Below are positions 43,641 to 53,163 of a stretch of 53,163 nt of DNA, in pieces. A program made the translations under genes and the position numbers. The stretch spans positions 32,398 to 85,560 of the forward strand of contig CDMY01000404.1 in assembly GCA_001179505.1 (NCBI GenBank), in the 5' to 3' direction. The stretch is from Vitrella brassicaformis (Eukaryota; Sar; Vitrellaceae). The notes under the pieces are model-generated. The model ran no database searches. It was not told where the DNA came from and worked only from the letters and a program-made list of their open reading frames with translations. The stretch's first letter is position 1. Every line of letters starts with the position of its first letter.

Positions 43641-44983
43641 CTATTGATCGAAGATCCTGGCTGAGATGACGGCCCCCAGCACCGATCGCACCAGCCGAGT
43701 GGTCACTGGGAAGCGGTCCTTGAAGGCACCCACACCAGACACAGCCGGCTCGGCCGTGCGGACCTGGACAAGAACTGCAAAGCAATCACAGGAGAGGACA
43801 GTAGATGAGAGTGAGTGCTGTGTGTGTGTGTCCTTTTCACCCTCCGTCCCCTCTTGGTGTGCCCTGGTGGGCTGACCGGTGTTCATGTAGGGGCTCTCCA
43901 TGATGTGGATCCATGCGACGAACAACTGGCCGGCGTCTGTCAGGACGAGACGATGAGAAGTGAAGCCGGCAGCGAAGCGGTATGATGCCGTAGTTGTGCA
44001 TCCTTCCACTGGTGTGTGGGGGGAATGCGTCATGAGGTTGAGCAGCCGGTTGTTGTCAACAAGCCTGACCGATGAATGACACACATATAACGCACACTCA
44101 TATGTCGTGGCAATGCCCACACAGAGTGATGCCCCGCCTCACCTGTCGATACGTGTACGGCCAGTGCTGTTGAGCTGGTGAGTGCCTCTGAAGTGGTTGA
44201 GGACGTTTCTCTTGACCAACGACGACACGGACGAGTAGTCGTAAGGACCCAGCGGCAGCAGCCGCCAGCCCGTGAGCAGCCGGTAGTCGATCCTGCTGCG
44301 GACGGGCGGGTCATGCGGCTGTCGGTCCTGCTGATAGAGGTGGGCGGCATAGAGGGGCGGGCTGATGTCGATCTCGAAGCCGTCCTGATCCTTGACGGCC
44401 CGCAGTGTGTCGCCGTGGTGGAACAGCTGGAAGGTCACGCCGCCGCCGAAGTCGATGTGGGGGCCGACCATCTTGAGCTGAGCCAACACACGGGGAGCGG
44501 CCAAATACGCCTGCACACACAACACACCACACACCGATTGAGGCCACCCTCCCTCCCTCCCTCCCTCGGTTGGCTTACCGTCTTGTTTGGGTATTGGTGC
44601 AGATCAGCGGCAGTGAGCCTCACAGGCAGCTGGCAGTTGCCGCACTGCCCCGCCAGCTCGACCGCCTCGCTCATCTCACTCCAGCCGCCCGCCTCCGCCA
44701 CACACAGCGCCGCCAGCAGGTCACCCACACCCATCTGCTGCTGGTCGAAGGTCAGCAGCTGCTGTCCGTTGGCCGTCCGCCGCAGCCCCGCCTGTGTGCT
44801 GAGCGAATGGCTGAGCCGCTGCCGAAGCTGAGGCGCTTTGAAGAGCTCTCTGAGCCAGCGGCATGTGGCCCTCAGCTTCAGGATGTCATCGAGGCTGAGA
44901 AGGTAGAAGCTGCGGCGGCCGACGAAGATGTACTCGATGGGATGCTGCTGCTGGTTGGGCTGCTGTTGCTGTGTGTCCTGCAT
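43641..44983 (-). CDS. family gene A, intact member
   Basis: Four exons: 44983-44579, 44510-44143, 44064-43877, 43774-43641 (1095 nt, 364 residues, all phases close, no internal stop). Order: Gln-rich head (MQDTQQQQPNQQQH), F-box-like segment (YLLSLDDILKLRATCRWLREL), Leu-rich unit ending AGQCGNCQLPVRLTAADLHQ, then a beta-rich C-terminal domain over three exons (AYLAAPRVLAQLKMVGPHID; VTFQLFHHGDTLRAVKDQDG; RLVLTDAGQLFVAWIHIMES; AVSGVGAFKDRFPVTTRLV). Genes B, C and D are its tandem relatives. F-box plus a ligand-binding-like domain suggests a ubiquitin adaptor, by inference only. An upstream acceptor at about 44997 suggests a 5' UTR exon. Confidence 0.7.
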
Positions 44984-45164
44984 CGAGGCTGTCAGGTCTG
45001 CAGAGAGGCAGATTGGCGAGAGAGAGAGAGGGCGGGCGGGGAAGGCGATGCCTCAAAGACGAGATGCCGGGCAACCAAAGAAGCAGAAGATGGGAGTGGG
45101 CATTCCTAGGGCATGTGTCCTTGGCTACCTCGCTGATCATCTACGACTGCGCAAGGCTGCTCGA

Positions 45165-45195
45165 AGGGTTTCTGGGGTTGCAGGGTATGAAACCC
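45165..45195 (-). promoter_or_regulatory. GGGTTTCA-type directional motif
   Basis: Minus strand: GGGTTTCATACCCTGCAACC, then CCAGAAACCCT. A full copy about 180 bp upstream of family gene A and pointing toward it. Confidence 0.6.
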
Positions 45196-45219
45196 AGAAG
45201 AGTGTTCCTCGCGAAATCC

Positions 45220-45251
45220 GGGTTTCAGACCCTACAACCAGACAAACCCTA
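45220..45251 (+). promoter_or_regulatory. GGGTTTCA-type motif, opposite orientation
   Basis: Plus strand: GGGTTTCAGACCCTACAACC, then AGACAAACCCTA, almost identical to 40813-40844. It lies 24 bp from the inward copy at 45165-45195 and points right, where no protein gene is visible. Confidence 0.55.
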
Positions 45252-48017
45252 ATGCTCTCGCCGCAGTTGGCCTGTAGGCGTTGGAGAGCGGTCGAATGCA
45301 ATGCAGCAGATAGACCGATTAAGCGTTAGCTAACACACAGCTGACTGAGTGCGTCACAACCATTGTCAGTCACCGCACCAACCGCATCACGCACACGGCG
45401 CCCAGCCGGCCAGGAATGAATCAATGAACCCCATCACATGAACAGACCAGAAAAATCATTGGCACACAAGTGGCAGGCAGGCACACAGGCAGGCAGGCAG
45501 ACGGGCAATTGGGCGGCCAGACATGGCGCAGCAGGGCAATCCCATGATGGCATTGCAGTGGCAGGGGGGCTATATCAACACAGCGGACAGAGAGAGAGAG
45601 AAAGAGCGAGCCACCAGCCACCTTGCCAGCGGTCCAGGCACCCACCCACCCAGCCAGTATATTATCGAATTACATTCGCAGCAACAGAGTGCATGTGATG
45701 TGATGTGATGTGATGTGTGTGGTGTGTAAAGTGATGCGCATCATATGTGTGTGTGGTGGGGTGTGTACAGTATGGCTATACATGGCCCCTTGCATCGTCC
45801 GTGCGTCGGTCAAATCACCAAGACCGATAGATACCACACAGACAGACAGACAGACAGACAACACACATGCACCTGACGCGAGACCGGTCAGTCGTCCGCC
45901 AATCTCTCTCCCTCCCTCCCTCCCTCCCGCCCTCTCTCTGTTCACACCGGCAGGCAGGCCTGGCTTAGCTTAGCTTAACTTAGCTTACAACGACAACAAA
46001 GGAGCCATTGGACATTGGAGACTGACTACACACACACATTAGTTAGACATTACAAAGAACACACCCCACCCCACCCCACCAGTCACACCCGGTTTGATTG
46101 AATGAAGCTGGGGCTGGTTGGTCATTGCAATGGCATTGGCCGTACCGTACGTACGTGGGAATCGGTCGATTCATTCAACAAAAGAAAGATACAAAGAGCA
46201 GGGCGGACGGGACGGGACGCACTTACCCTGGCAGGCACACACACACACACATCATCGTTGAGTTACCTATATGGGTGTGTCCGCCTGTGCGTGTGCGTGA
46301 TCTGTGTCCGCCATGCTGCCGTGCTGTACTGCCGTCATGGTCCATGTGGCAGCCACAGGGCAACATGCAACACAACCAACACCCACACACGAGACACACA
46401 CACACACAGATCTCTCTCTCTCTCTCTGTCAGGTTATCTCGCTCTTGCGACGGGTGTGGTGTGCGTGTCGTGTGTGCGCTGCACACAGGTCGTTGTGCAC
46501 ACGGGCCTGCCTGCCTGCCTGCCTGTCTGCCTGACTCTACGTCAATCAGGTAGGTAATCAGGTAGTAGTGGTGTATATCACAGTATGGTGAGTGAATGCC
46601 CCGCGGATAAAGGCAGGCAGGTATCTTAAGAACCATTGCAACTTGCAAATCCGATCCGGCCAATCAATCATGTCAGTCAATCCATTCCATCAAACAGACA
46701 GACAGACAGTCATGTCAGCCACTGGGTCTGTCTCACTACACCACACACGGCCACAGCCATCCTTGCAGCCAGCCAACCATCCCTCCATCCATCCCACATA
46801 CTCACGCGCGGCCACGCCATCAACACACACTCACTGTTGCCGCAGAGAGGCAGGCGGGCGGGAAAAAGACAGGCGCAGGATAGAATCGACAAAACAGCAA
46901 CAGCAGCCAGGCCAGGCAACCAAGCAGGCAGGCAGGCACACGCAATGCTCTGCAGGGACCGGTGTGTGCGAACATGGGAAGGGGGAACGAGCCACGTGTG
47001 TGTGTGTGTGTATGTTGCAGGTGTGGTGTGTTGTGCGTGAGAGTGCGCATGGTTAGTTACTGTTCTGTACTGCCTAGCAGCCGATCTGATCTGTGGGAAA
47101 ACTCTCTCTCCCTCTCCCCCTTCTCTCACTCAGTGTGTCCATCCATCCATCCATCCAACCGGCCGTCGGTCGTCCAGACCAATTCAGCTACCTACTGTAT
47201 CCCTCCCTCTCTCTCAGTCTCCCTCCCTCCCTGTATCTCCACCCACCCCTCCCTCTACCAAACAGACAGACAGACAGACAACCAGACAGACAGACAGGCC
47301 ATCCGTCAATGAGTGTATTCACATAGGCAGGCAGGCAGGCAGGACACAGTACCACACACACAACAGCATGTAGGTCACGTGGCCGTGAATAGTGGTGAGT
47401 GGGGGGGTGGGTGTGTGGTGTGTACCGGGTGCGTAGCGTAGCTTAGCTTAGCTTGCCGACGATCTGTCTGTGCGTCAGCCGATGTGTGTGTCCTGTCGTG
47501 TGGTGTGGTGTGTCGTATGGTATGGTATGGTACAGCGGCTCCCTAGCTGCTTGTGTGTGTGTGTGTGTGATCCATCGACACGACGGCCATCCATCCGCAC
47601 AACCAGGCAGGCAGACTGACTGACAAACCACACACCACACCACACCATACAGTCATAAACGCACCACAGTCACACTCTCACTCACACGTGCCATGCACAG
47701 CCATGCAATCTCCGTTGATAGCGATCGCCCCCCCAGCCCCCCATTGGTACTGTAACAACACACACGCGCACGCGCATCCACACTCACAGCTGGATGGATG
47801 GATGTGCCAAAAAGCAAAACCAGGGTGGGTGGCAGCTTTCCATCTCCGTATGTATCGGCGCATTATCACGATGAACCAACCAACCACTCAATCAACCGAC
47901 CACCAGCCGTCTGACCACTAACTACGTCCGCCCCTGTCCTGTCTGTATCGGTATCCGTATCTCAAATATGGTGCATCGTATCGCGTGTGATGGTGTGTGT
48001 ATGGTGATGTATGGCGT

Positions 48018-50120
48018 TTACGAGCGCGAGAACCAGTCGGGGACGACCTTGGTCCGGTGCTCGGGGGCCATCTGCTCGAGCTCGTCATCCGTGAGGGTGA
48101 ACAGCTCGGGCATCGCCGAAGAGTTGGGCAGCCGCGTGCCCTCCTGCCGCAACTCGTCGAAGAACTCGTGGGACAACGCCTGACGACACACACACACACA
48201 CACACACGGGGGGAGTGGGTGCTGATGTGGGGGGGTTGTGGGTGTGGCGAGGGCAGCGTACGTCGTATGCCTTGAGGCGTTCGTTCGGCTCGTATTTGAG
48301 CAGTTTGGCGATCAGGTCCAGCCCCTCGGCAGGCACACCACTACCGAACACCTGCACCCACCACATACCACACCACATCACACCACGGGCACATGTGTCG
48401 TGCACTAGTCCTTTCCAATCACGCTCCCTCCCTCCCTCCCGCTCTCTCCCTCCCGCTCTGTGTGTGTGTGCGTACCTTCTGCCAGGGTCGGGGCTTCACG
48501 TCAGGGAAACGGAACTCAGTGTAGTTGGGGTTCATGGCCTAACGGACAACACCACACCACAGCACAGCACAGCACTGTGTGTGGGGTGTCACGGTGACCG
48601 ACATGACATGGACCTACACCACACCGACCTGCATCTGCTCCCGAGTGGGGGTGCCCATGGTCTGGATGATCTTGACGAGTTGGTCCACCGAGGTCTCGCC
48701 CGCGAACAGCGGACGGCCCAGCAACATCTCACCCAACACACAGCCTGCAGTGCAGGACACACCAACCAACACACACATGGATGAGGGATGGATGGATGGA
48801 AGGGTAAGTGAGTGTGGTGGTTTGTACCGATGCTCCAGATGTCTATGGCGGTGGTGTACTCCGTGGCGCCCAGCATGAGCTCCGGAGCACGGTAGTAACG
48901 CGAGCAGATGTACGCAACCGACTGCTCACCTGCACACACACAAACCGTCAGTCAGGAGTGCCTTCCTGTGTGTGTGTGTCTGTGTGTGGGGTGGGGGGGT
49001 GTGAGAGTGTTATGGTACCCGGGATGAGCCGCTTCGCGGATCCGAAGTCGCACAACTTCAACACGTGGCTGCGGGTGTCCACGAGCAAGTTCTGCGGCTT
49101 GATGTCGCGGTGGCAAATCCTGACACACACGTTCACACCACACACACACACACACAGATGACATGACATGAGAGGCTGGCTGATCGACGGCTGCCCGTCC
49201 GTCCGTCTGGTGGTGTGGTGTGGTGTGGTGTGGGGTAGGGTAGGTACCCCAGTGAGTGCAGGTAGCCCAGCGCCCGGCACATCTGGTAAACGTAAACCTG
49301 CACCACACAAACCACACAGACCACACACACACACACAGGGAGAGACCGCCATCACCATAATGCGCCCATCTCTCCCCTCCCGGCCTCAAGTGCATCATCC
49401 ATCCATCCCATGCACACATCACGTCCACCGCGAGATACATACACACATACCTTGACCAGTATCATGGGAACGCGCGAGTTGTTGCGGACGTAGGAGCGCA
49501 CCACGCGGTAGGCGGTCTCGGGGATGAACTCCATCACCACGTGCAGGAACTTCTCGCCCTCCCGCTCGCCAGGGGCCTCCGTGTAGTAGTAGTCCTTCAA
49601 CTCAACCACGTTCGGGTGACGCAACACCTTCAACACGCCACACACACAACACACAACACACAAGGCCATCCATCCATCCATCCATCCATTCATCCACGCA
49701 GGAGGGCATCTGGCAGGCATGTGTGTATCTGTGTCATGGTACCTTACCTTCATGATATCGAGCTCTCGGTTTTTGTATCGGGGGTCCTGCAACACCTTCT
49801 TGATGGCCACCGTATCGCCCGTGTCCATGGCCGTCGCCTCAATCACCACACCGAAACTCCCGTTGCCCAACAACTTACCTGCACACACACATCCCACCAC
49901 ATCCACAACAGACAGACAGAGAGATGGATAGCTCGAGATAGCCCCTCCCTCTCTCCCACCATCACTGACCCATCTGGTACTCAGTACGAGGCCGGTTGCG
50001 GTCACGGCCGCTCGAGCCGCCCTCGCCACGGTTGGTGCGCCCGGAGGACCTATTCGCCTTGCTGGCGTCGGCACCCTGGGCCTGCGACTGGACGGCCGTG
50101 TTGGGAGCCGGATCAGACAT
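48018..50120 (-). CDS. GSK3: glycogen synthase kinase 3 / shaggy-type protein kinase
   Basis: Ten exons: 50120-49970, 49878-49748, 49627-49451, 49297-49248, 49119-49019, 48929-48828, 48744-48629, 48538-48476, 48351-48262, 48179-48018 (1143 nt, 380 residues, all phases close). All kinase motifs are present: Gly loop GNGSFGVV (55-62), catalytic Lys in VAIKK (77), HRDIKPQN (173-180), DFGSAK (194-199), and the GSK3 activation loop [16 protein letters not shown] with the regulatory Tyr at about 210. The primed-substrate pocket is kept (Arg in NRELDIM, Arg of HRD, Lys of GSAK). CMGC landmarks follow ([20 protein letters not shown]). The N-terminal Ser9-type RTTSF motif is absent, so AKT-type inhibition is unlikely. 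Serine/threonine kinase of signalling and development, cytosolic or nuclear. Confidence 0.97.
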
Positions 50121-50350
50121 GGCGAGAAGCGATGAGGGAAGTGCAACCAGCGATGAGAGGGTGACGTCAGAGGGCCCAGGGGCTAGACAGGAAGAGAGAC
50201 ACAGCCGTGCTGCTGGGGGTCAACACGCAGGAAGGGGAGCCTCGCTCTCACAGCGAGTTTCGCCTTTAGAAGCCTCACAGGAAAGCACATACACAGCGAT
50301 TGCACGCTCAACAGTGAGCTCGCACTCGTCGCTCGGAAAAAGTTTGCGCA
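50121..50350. promoter_or_regulatory. divergent promoter, GSK3 and ccsA
   Basis: 230 bp between two divergent starts. No GGGTTTCA motif or clear TATA box is visible; there are short GC-rich and CA-containing stretches. Confidence 0.4.
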
Positions 50351-51365
50351 ATGAAGTCTCTCCACCTCAGCGTGGCGGCAGTAGCCGCCCTTGTGTCGAT
50401 GGTTGGCGCGTTTGTGCCGCCGAGCCTCAGGCCGAGCCGCACTCTGTCGCCGCCACGGACGGCGCCGAGGATGCAGATCACTGTCGACGACAGGCCGGTA
50501 AGGCTTCAGACACCACACACGTCACAGGCAGACGAAGATCACGTGTTGTGGTTGTCTGATCAGGCTATCAAGACGGCGGCGGCTCCGCGGTGGCGCGTCC
50601 AAGCACCGCCCACGACTGCCGTCGACGTGGATGTCGACGTGGGTGTGGGTGTGGGTGTGGAGGTTGACACAGAGACGGGCGTCAAGACGGGGACGACGAC
50701 CGACTTTGTCTATCCGGTGCTGACCACTGAGGCGGACGCCATCGACCTGGAGCTGCAGGAGAAGCAGGCCCTGATGCAGTATGCTGAAGGGTTCACATCC
50801 TTCGGCAACAAACTGCTCAACGTGAGAGAGAGAGAGAGAGGGAGAGGGAGGGAGGTTCTCTCTGTGTCATCCATCCATCCATCCATCCATGTGTGTGTGT
50901 CTGGTGGTTGTGTTGTTGTGGTTGTGTGTGTGTGTCAGCTGGGTTGGGTGATCATCGGTTTGGGTATCTTTTGCGGCGGCATGTGGGCCAAGGATGCGTG
51001 GGGGGCCTTCTGGTCGTGGGATCCCAAGGAGACCTCCGCTCTCATCGTCTGGCTCATCTACGCCGCCTACATACACACCTCCATCATCCCTTCCCTCAAG
51101 GTCGGTCAGCACAAGCACAAGACAAGCACAGCACGTCTGCCAACCACACACACAGAGAGAGAGAAGGCACCACACGCACACGCACACTCACACGCCGGCC
51201 TGACTGTCTCCCTCTTTCTCTGTGTGTTTGTGCGGTGCGTGTGTGCAGGGGAGGACGCAGTTTTGGACGACGCTGATGGGTTTCTTCTCGATATGGCTGT
51301 GTTACCTGGGCATCAACTTCCTGCAGTGGGGCATGCACTCGTACGGATTCATCATCCCCGAGTGA
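50351..51365 (+). CDS. ccsA: nuclear-encoded C-terminal part of CcsA, plastid-targeted
   Basis: Four exons: 50351-50497, 50564-50821, 50939-51100, 51249-51365 (684 nt, 227 residues, phases close). The leader is a signal peptide (MKSLHLSVAAVAALVSMVGA) followed at once by FVPPSLRPSRTLSPPR, a Phe-start transit peptide typical of red secondary plastids. The mature part is the CcsA/CcmF tryptophan-rich domain: WAKDAWGAFWSWDPKET (151-167), YIHTS, and a C-terminal helix ending GINFLQWGMHSYGF with the conserved His near 219. CcsA works with Ccs1 in haem delivery to cytochromes f and c6. A full CcsA has about 300 or more residues and more helices; the N-terminal helices are missing here and replaced by an unrelated linker (VDVDVDVGVGVGVEVD). 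The missing half is probably encoded elsewhere. Confidence 0.88.
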
Positions 51366-52860
51366 CGTGACCTGACGTGTGTGCAGTGAGTGCAGGGGGC
51401 GGGTCCATGTGATGTGGGTGTGGGTGTGTGGGTATGTGTATGTGTATGTGTGTACACAACAACGATCTGTGAAGTTTTCCCACCCACTGTGAGAGAGAGA
51501 GAGAGAGAGATACAATACATGGCATGGCTGGGGGTCCACGAGCTAATGCTCATGGTGTGGATGATGGATGTGTCATGTGACTGGTGATGCGTGCGACGGG
51601 CCAAGAGAAGAAGCCGTCGGTTTTTCTGTGTGGAGTGCAGTTGGCTGCATGGCATGATGTGTGCAGTGGGTGGGGTGGGTGGTGTTGGCCATGTGTGTGA
51701 CGGGACGTGACGGTGGAGTTTGTTTTGCTAGCTGCCTTACCGAGAAGAGATCATTTTTCTCTCACTTACACACACAGAGATGGACAGATGGCTGCACTGC
51801 ACACAGAGGGATGGTTTGGTGGGCTGCGTAGATGCGATCCGCACAGGGCGGCAAGAAGCCCTCTGCGTCTTTCCCCGTGACACACAGTTGCTGCTCTCGG
51901 CGTTGGATGGCGTGGCGGGTGGTAATCGTTGTTGCGTTGTGTGAGACACCACGACGAGGCAGACGTTGCCAGCCGGTGCTGCATCCATCGCCGATTTGCG
52001 GCAGCCACGCATGAGACAGACCGAGACAGCCTGGTTGATGGCGGATTGCAATGCATTCAACGGGGGATTTCGCTTCCCTCTTGTTGAATGACGTGTGAGT
52101 GTTCGTGGCGAGGCTTGCCTTTTTCTCGAGCAGCTGTTCCTGACCTTCGTGGGAGTCACAGCAGCGACTGATGGCGCCACGACGGTCGGGCGATGGCGTT
52201 CGGGAAAGGACAAAGCCCCGCATTACACACCACACCACTCACACCAGGTGTGGGATGGCTTGTGTTTGACTTGACGCGAACAGACCAACGCTGCAGTGAT
52301 ATCATTGCAATATATATTCACGCACAAGTCACCCACACCCGACAGAAATGGACTGACTCGCGGCACGAGATAAAATGAGTGAGACATAAGGACAAAGGTG
52401 ACGGTCGCCACGCCCCACACACACACCCCAGGTATTTGCTACCGGCTGTATCCATGCCGATGCTGATCACATGATCCATGTGTCGCATAAACAGACAGAC
52501 AGAGCGACAGGCGGCAGGGACACGCACACGGCGCCACGCGGCACTCCCCCACTCGCCAACTTATACACACATGTGTGGAGGCAGATAATCAAGAAAGAAT
52601 AGAATAGCCGCCAACTCTCCTCCCCTCCCTCTCCCATTCCCCTTCTCCTCCCCTTCCTCAGAGCGATGGATTGAAGCCTTCCACTGCCACTGCCACTAAC
52701 GTTCGTTTGTGTCTCCAGACAGAAGTGGATGTAAGAGTGTAGGCGCCTACATGCTATGAGAGTCGAGTGGACTGGGATACGCACACAGTTTCATTTTCGG
52801 TTTGCGAGAGTCCATCGATCATCCACAGATACACGCAAGACAGCATGAACGTCCTTGAGA
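51366..52860. other. 3' flank of ccsA and intergenic repeats
   Basis: About 1.5 kb with GTGT, GAGA, CATC and CA repeats. Minus-strand frames at 51737-52238 are long but show no domain and no convincing splice sites. I see no supported gene. Confidence 0.5.
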
Positions 52861-53163
52861 GCCTCAGAATGGCCCGCCCGCCTAGGCAGCCCTATTCGTT
52901 GACCTGTCTGATCTGCCGAGCCCGATACTCACCCTATTCTCTCTAGCCGCGACTGGCTGCCCCCGTATCGGTGGTTAGGGGGTAGCTCAGATCCTTTCCG
53001 ACAAAAGTAAAAAATAACCGCGCAGATGGTGTGATTCAATCGGGTGTAGTGACCGGGGGTCCACTCGCAAACGTCGAGAATCTCGACATGCAGGCCCCAT
53101 TTCGCATGTGACCCCCATATAATGAAATTGCAGAAAGGCAGCCCACCCAGATTGTGTGACACC
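52861..53163. other. repeat-free terminal segment, unassigned
   Basis: The last 300 bp lack microsatellites and look different from the preceding sequence. A minus-strand frame (52929 to the window edge) reads without stops (ICAVIFYFCRKGSELPP...) and could be the end of a gene that lies mostly outside the window. I do not recognise it. Confidence 0.3.

Larger units (their letters stand above)
44984..48017. other. long gene-free stretch, microsatellites
   Basis: About 3 kb. It begins with the paired promoter motifs (45165-45251). After that it is dominated by CAGACAGA, CTCTCT, GGCAGGCA, CCATCC and TGTG runs, plus TTAGC-type repeats at 45961-45987 and 47434-47456. Frames here are low complexity. 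I see no protein gene; a noncoding transcript is possible. Confidence 0.5.

Noticed and set aside
51737-52238. Overlapping 158-residue minus-strand frames
   Set aside because: No domain, no splice logic, Ser/Arg/Cys-rich composition as in shadow frames; two equally long frames compete.
52976-53045. tRNA-like GGGGGTAGCTCAGATC with a possible B box
   Set aside because: An A-box-like string is present, but no proper B box or acceptor-stem complement occurs at the right distance.

Overview
This is nuclear DNA from an intron-rich, GC-rich eukaryote with very many short tandem repeats. The gene content points to a photosynthetic alveolate, most likely a chromerid alga of the Vitrella type (inference). 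It carries a nuclear cytochrome c assembly (CcsA) fragment behind a signal-plus-transit leader, a cyclophilin with a signal/transit/twin-arginine leader for the thylakoid lumen, a large RAP-domain protein of the organellar RNA type abundant in alveolates, and lineage-specific gene families. I read 19 protein-coding loci. For most of them I placed exons by hand and checked that intron phases close and the exon sum is a multiple of three; exceptions are stated.

Layout, left to right: a BTB-like gene (-) and an unknown polyQ gene (+) diverge at 3.2 kb. An 11-exon nucleoplasmin-like (HD2-type) chromatin protein (-) follows at 5.9-7.8 kb, then a 16-exon RAP-domain gene (-) at 8.2-13.4 kb, diverging from a thylakoid-lumen cyclophilin (+). 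An armadillo-repeat importin-alpha-like gene (-) lies at 16.8-19.0 kb. Two distantly related genes sharing an EGH-x-x-GR motif diverge at 22.5/23.3 kb. A Lys-rich protein with a duplicated exon pair (-) lies at 26.1-28.7 kb, followed by an intronless, probably mitochondrial membrane protein (+).

From 30 to 45 kb there is a tandem family of four related minus-strand genes, here called D, C, B and A. D is 5'-truncated, C has one internal stop, B has three, and A is intact. A noncoding module is repeated downstream of each. Between B and A sit a RING-finger gene (-), a small gene that may be mitoribosomal mL52 (+) and a very small predicted gene (-). After about 3 kb of repeats, a clear GSK3/shaggy kinase (-) diverges from the nuclear ccsA fragment (+). 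The last 1.8 kb has no gene I can support.

Two genome-wide signals stand out. A directional motif, core GGGTTTCAnACCCTrCA, lies upstream of six of the genes, always in the same orientation relative to the gene, and looks like a core-promoter element. Introns carry (TG)n on the coding strand just before the 3' splice site, so these microsatellites are strand-polarised and may stand in for the polypyrimidine tract.
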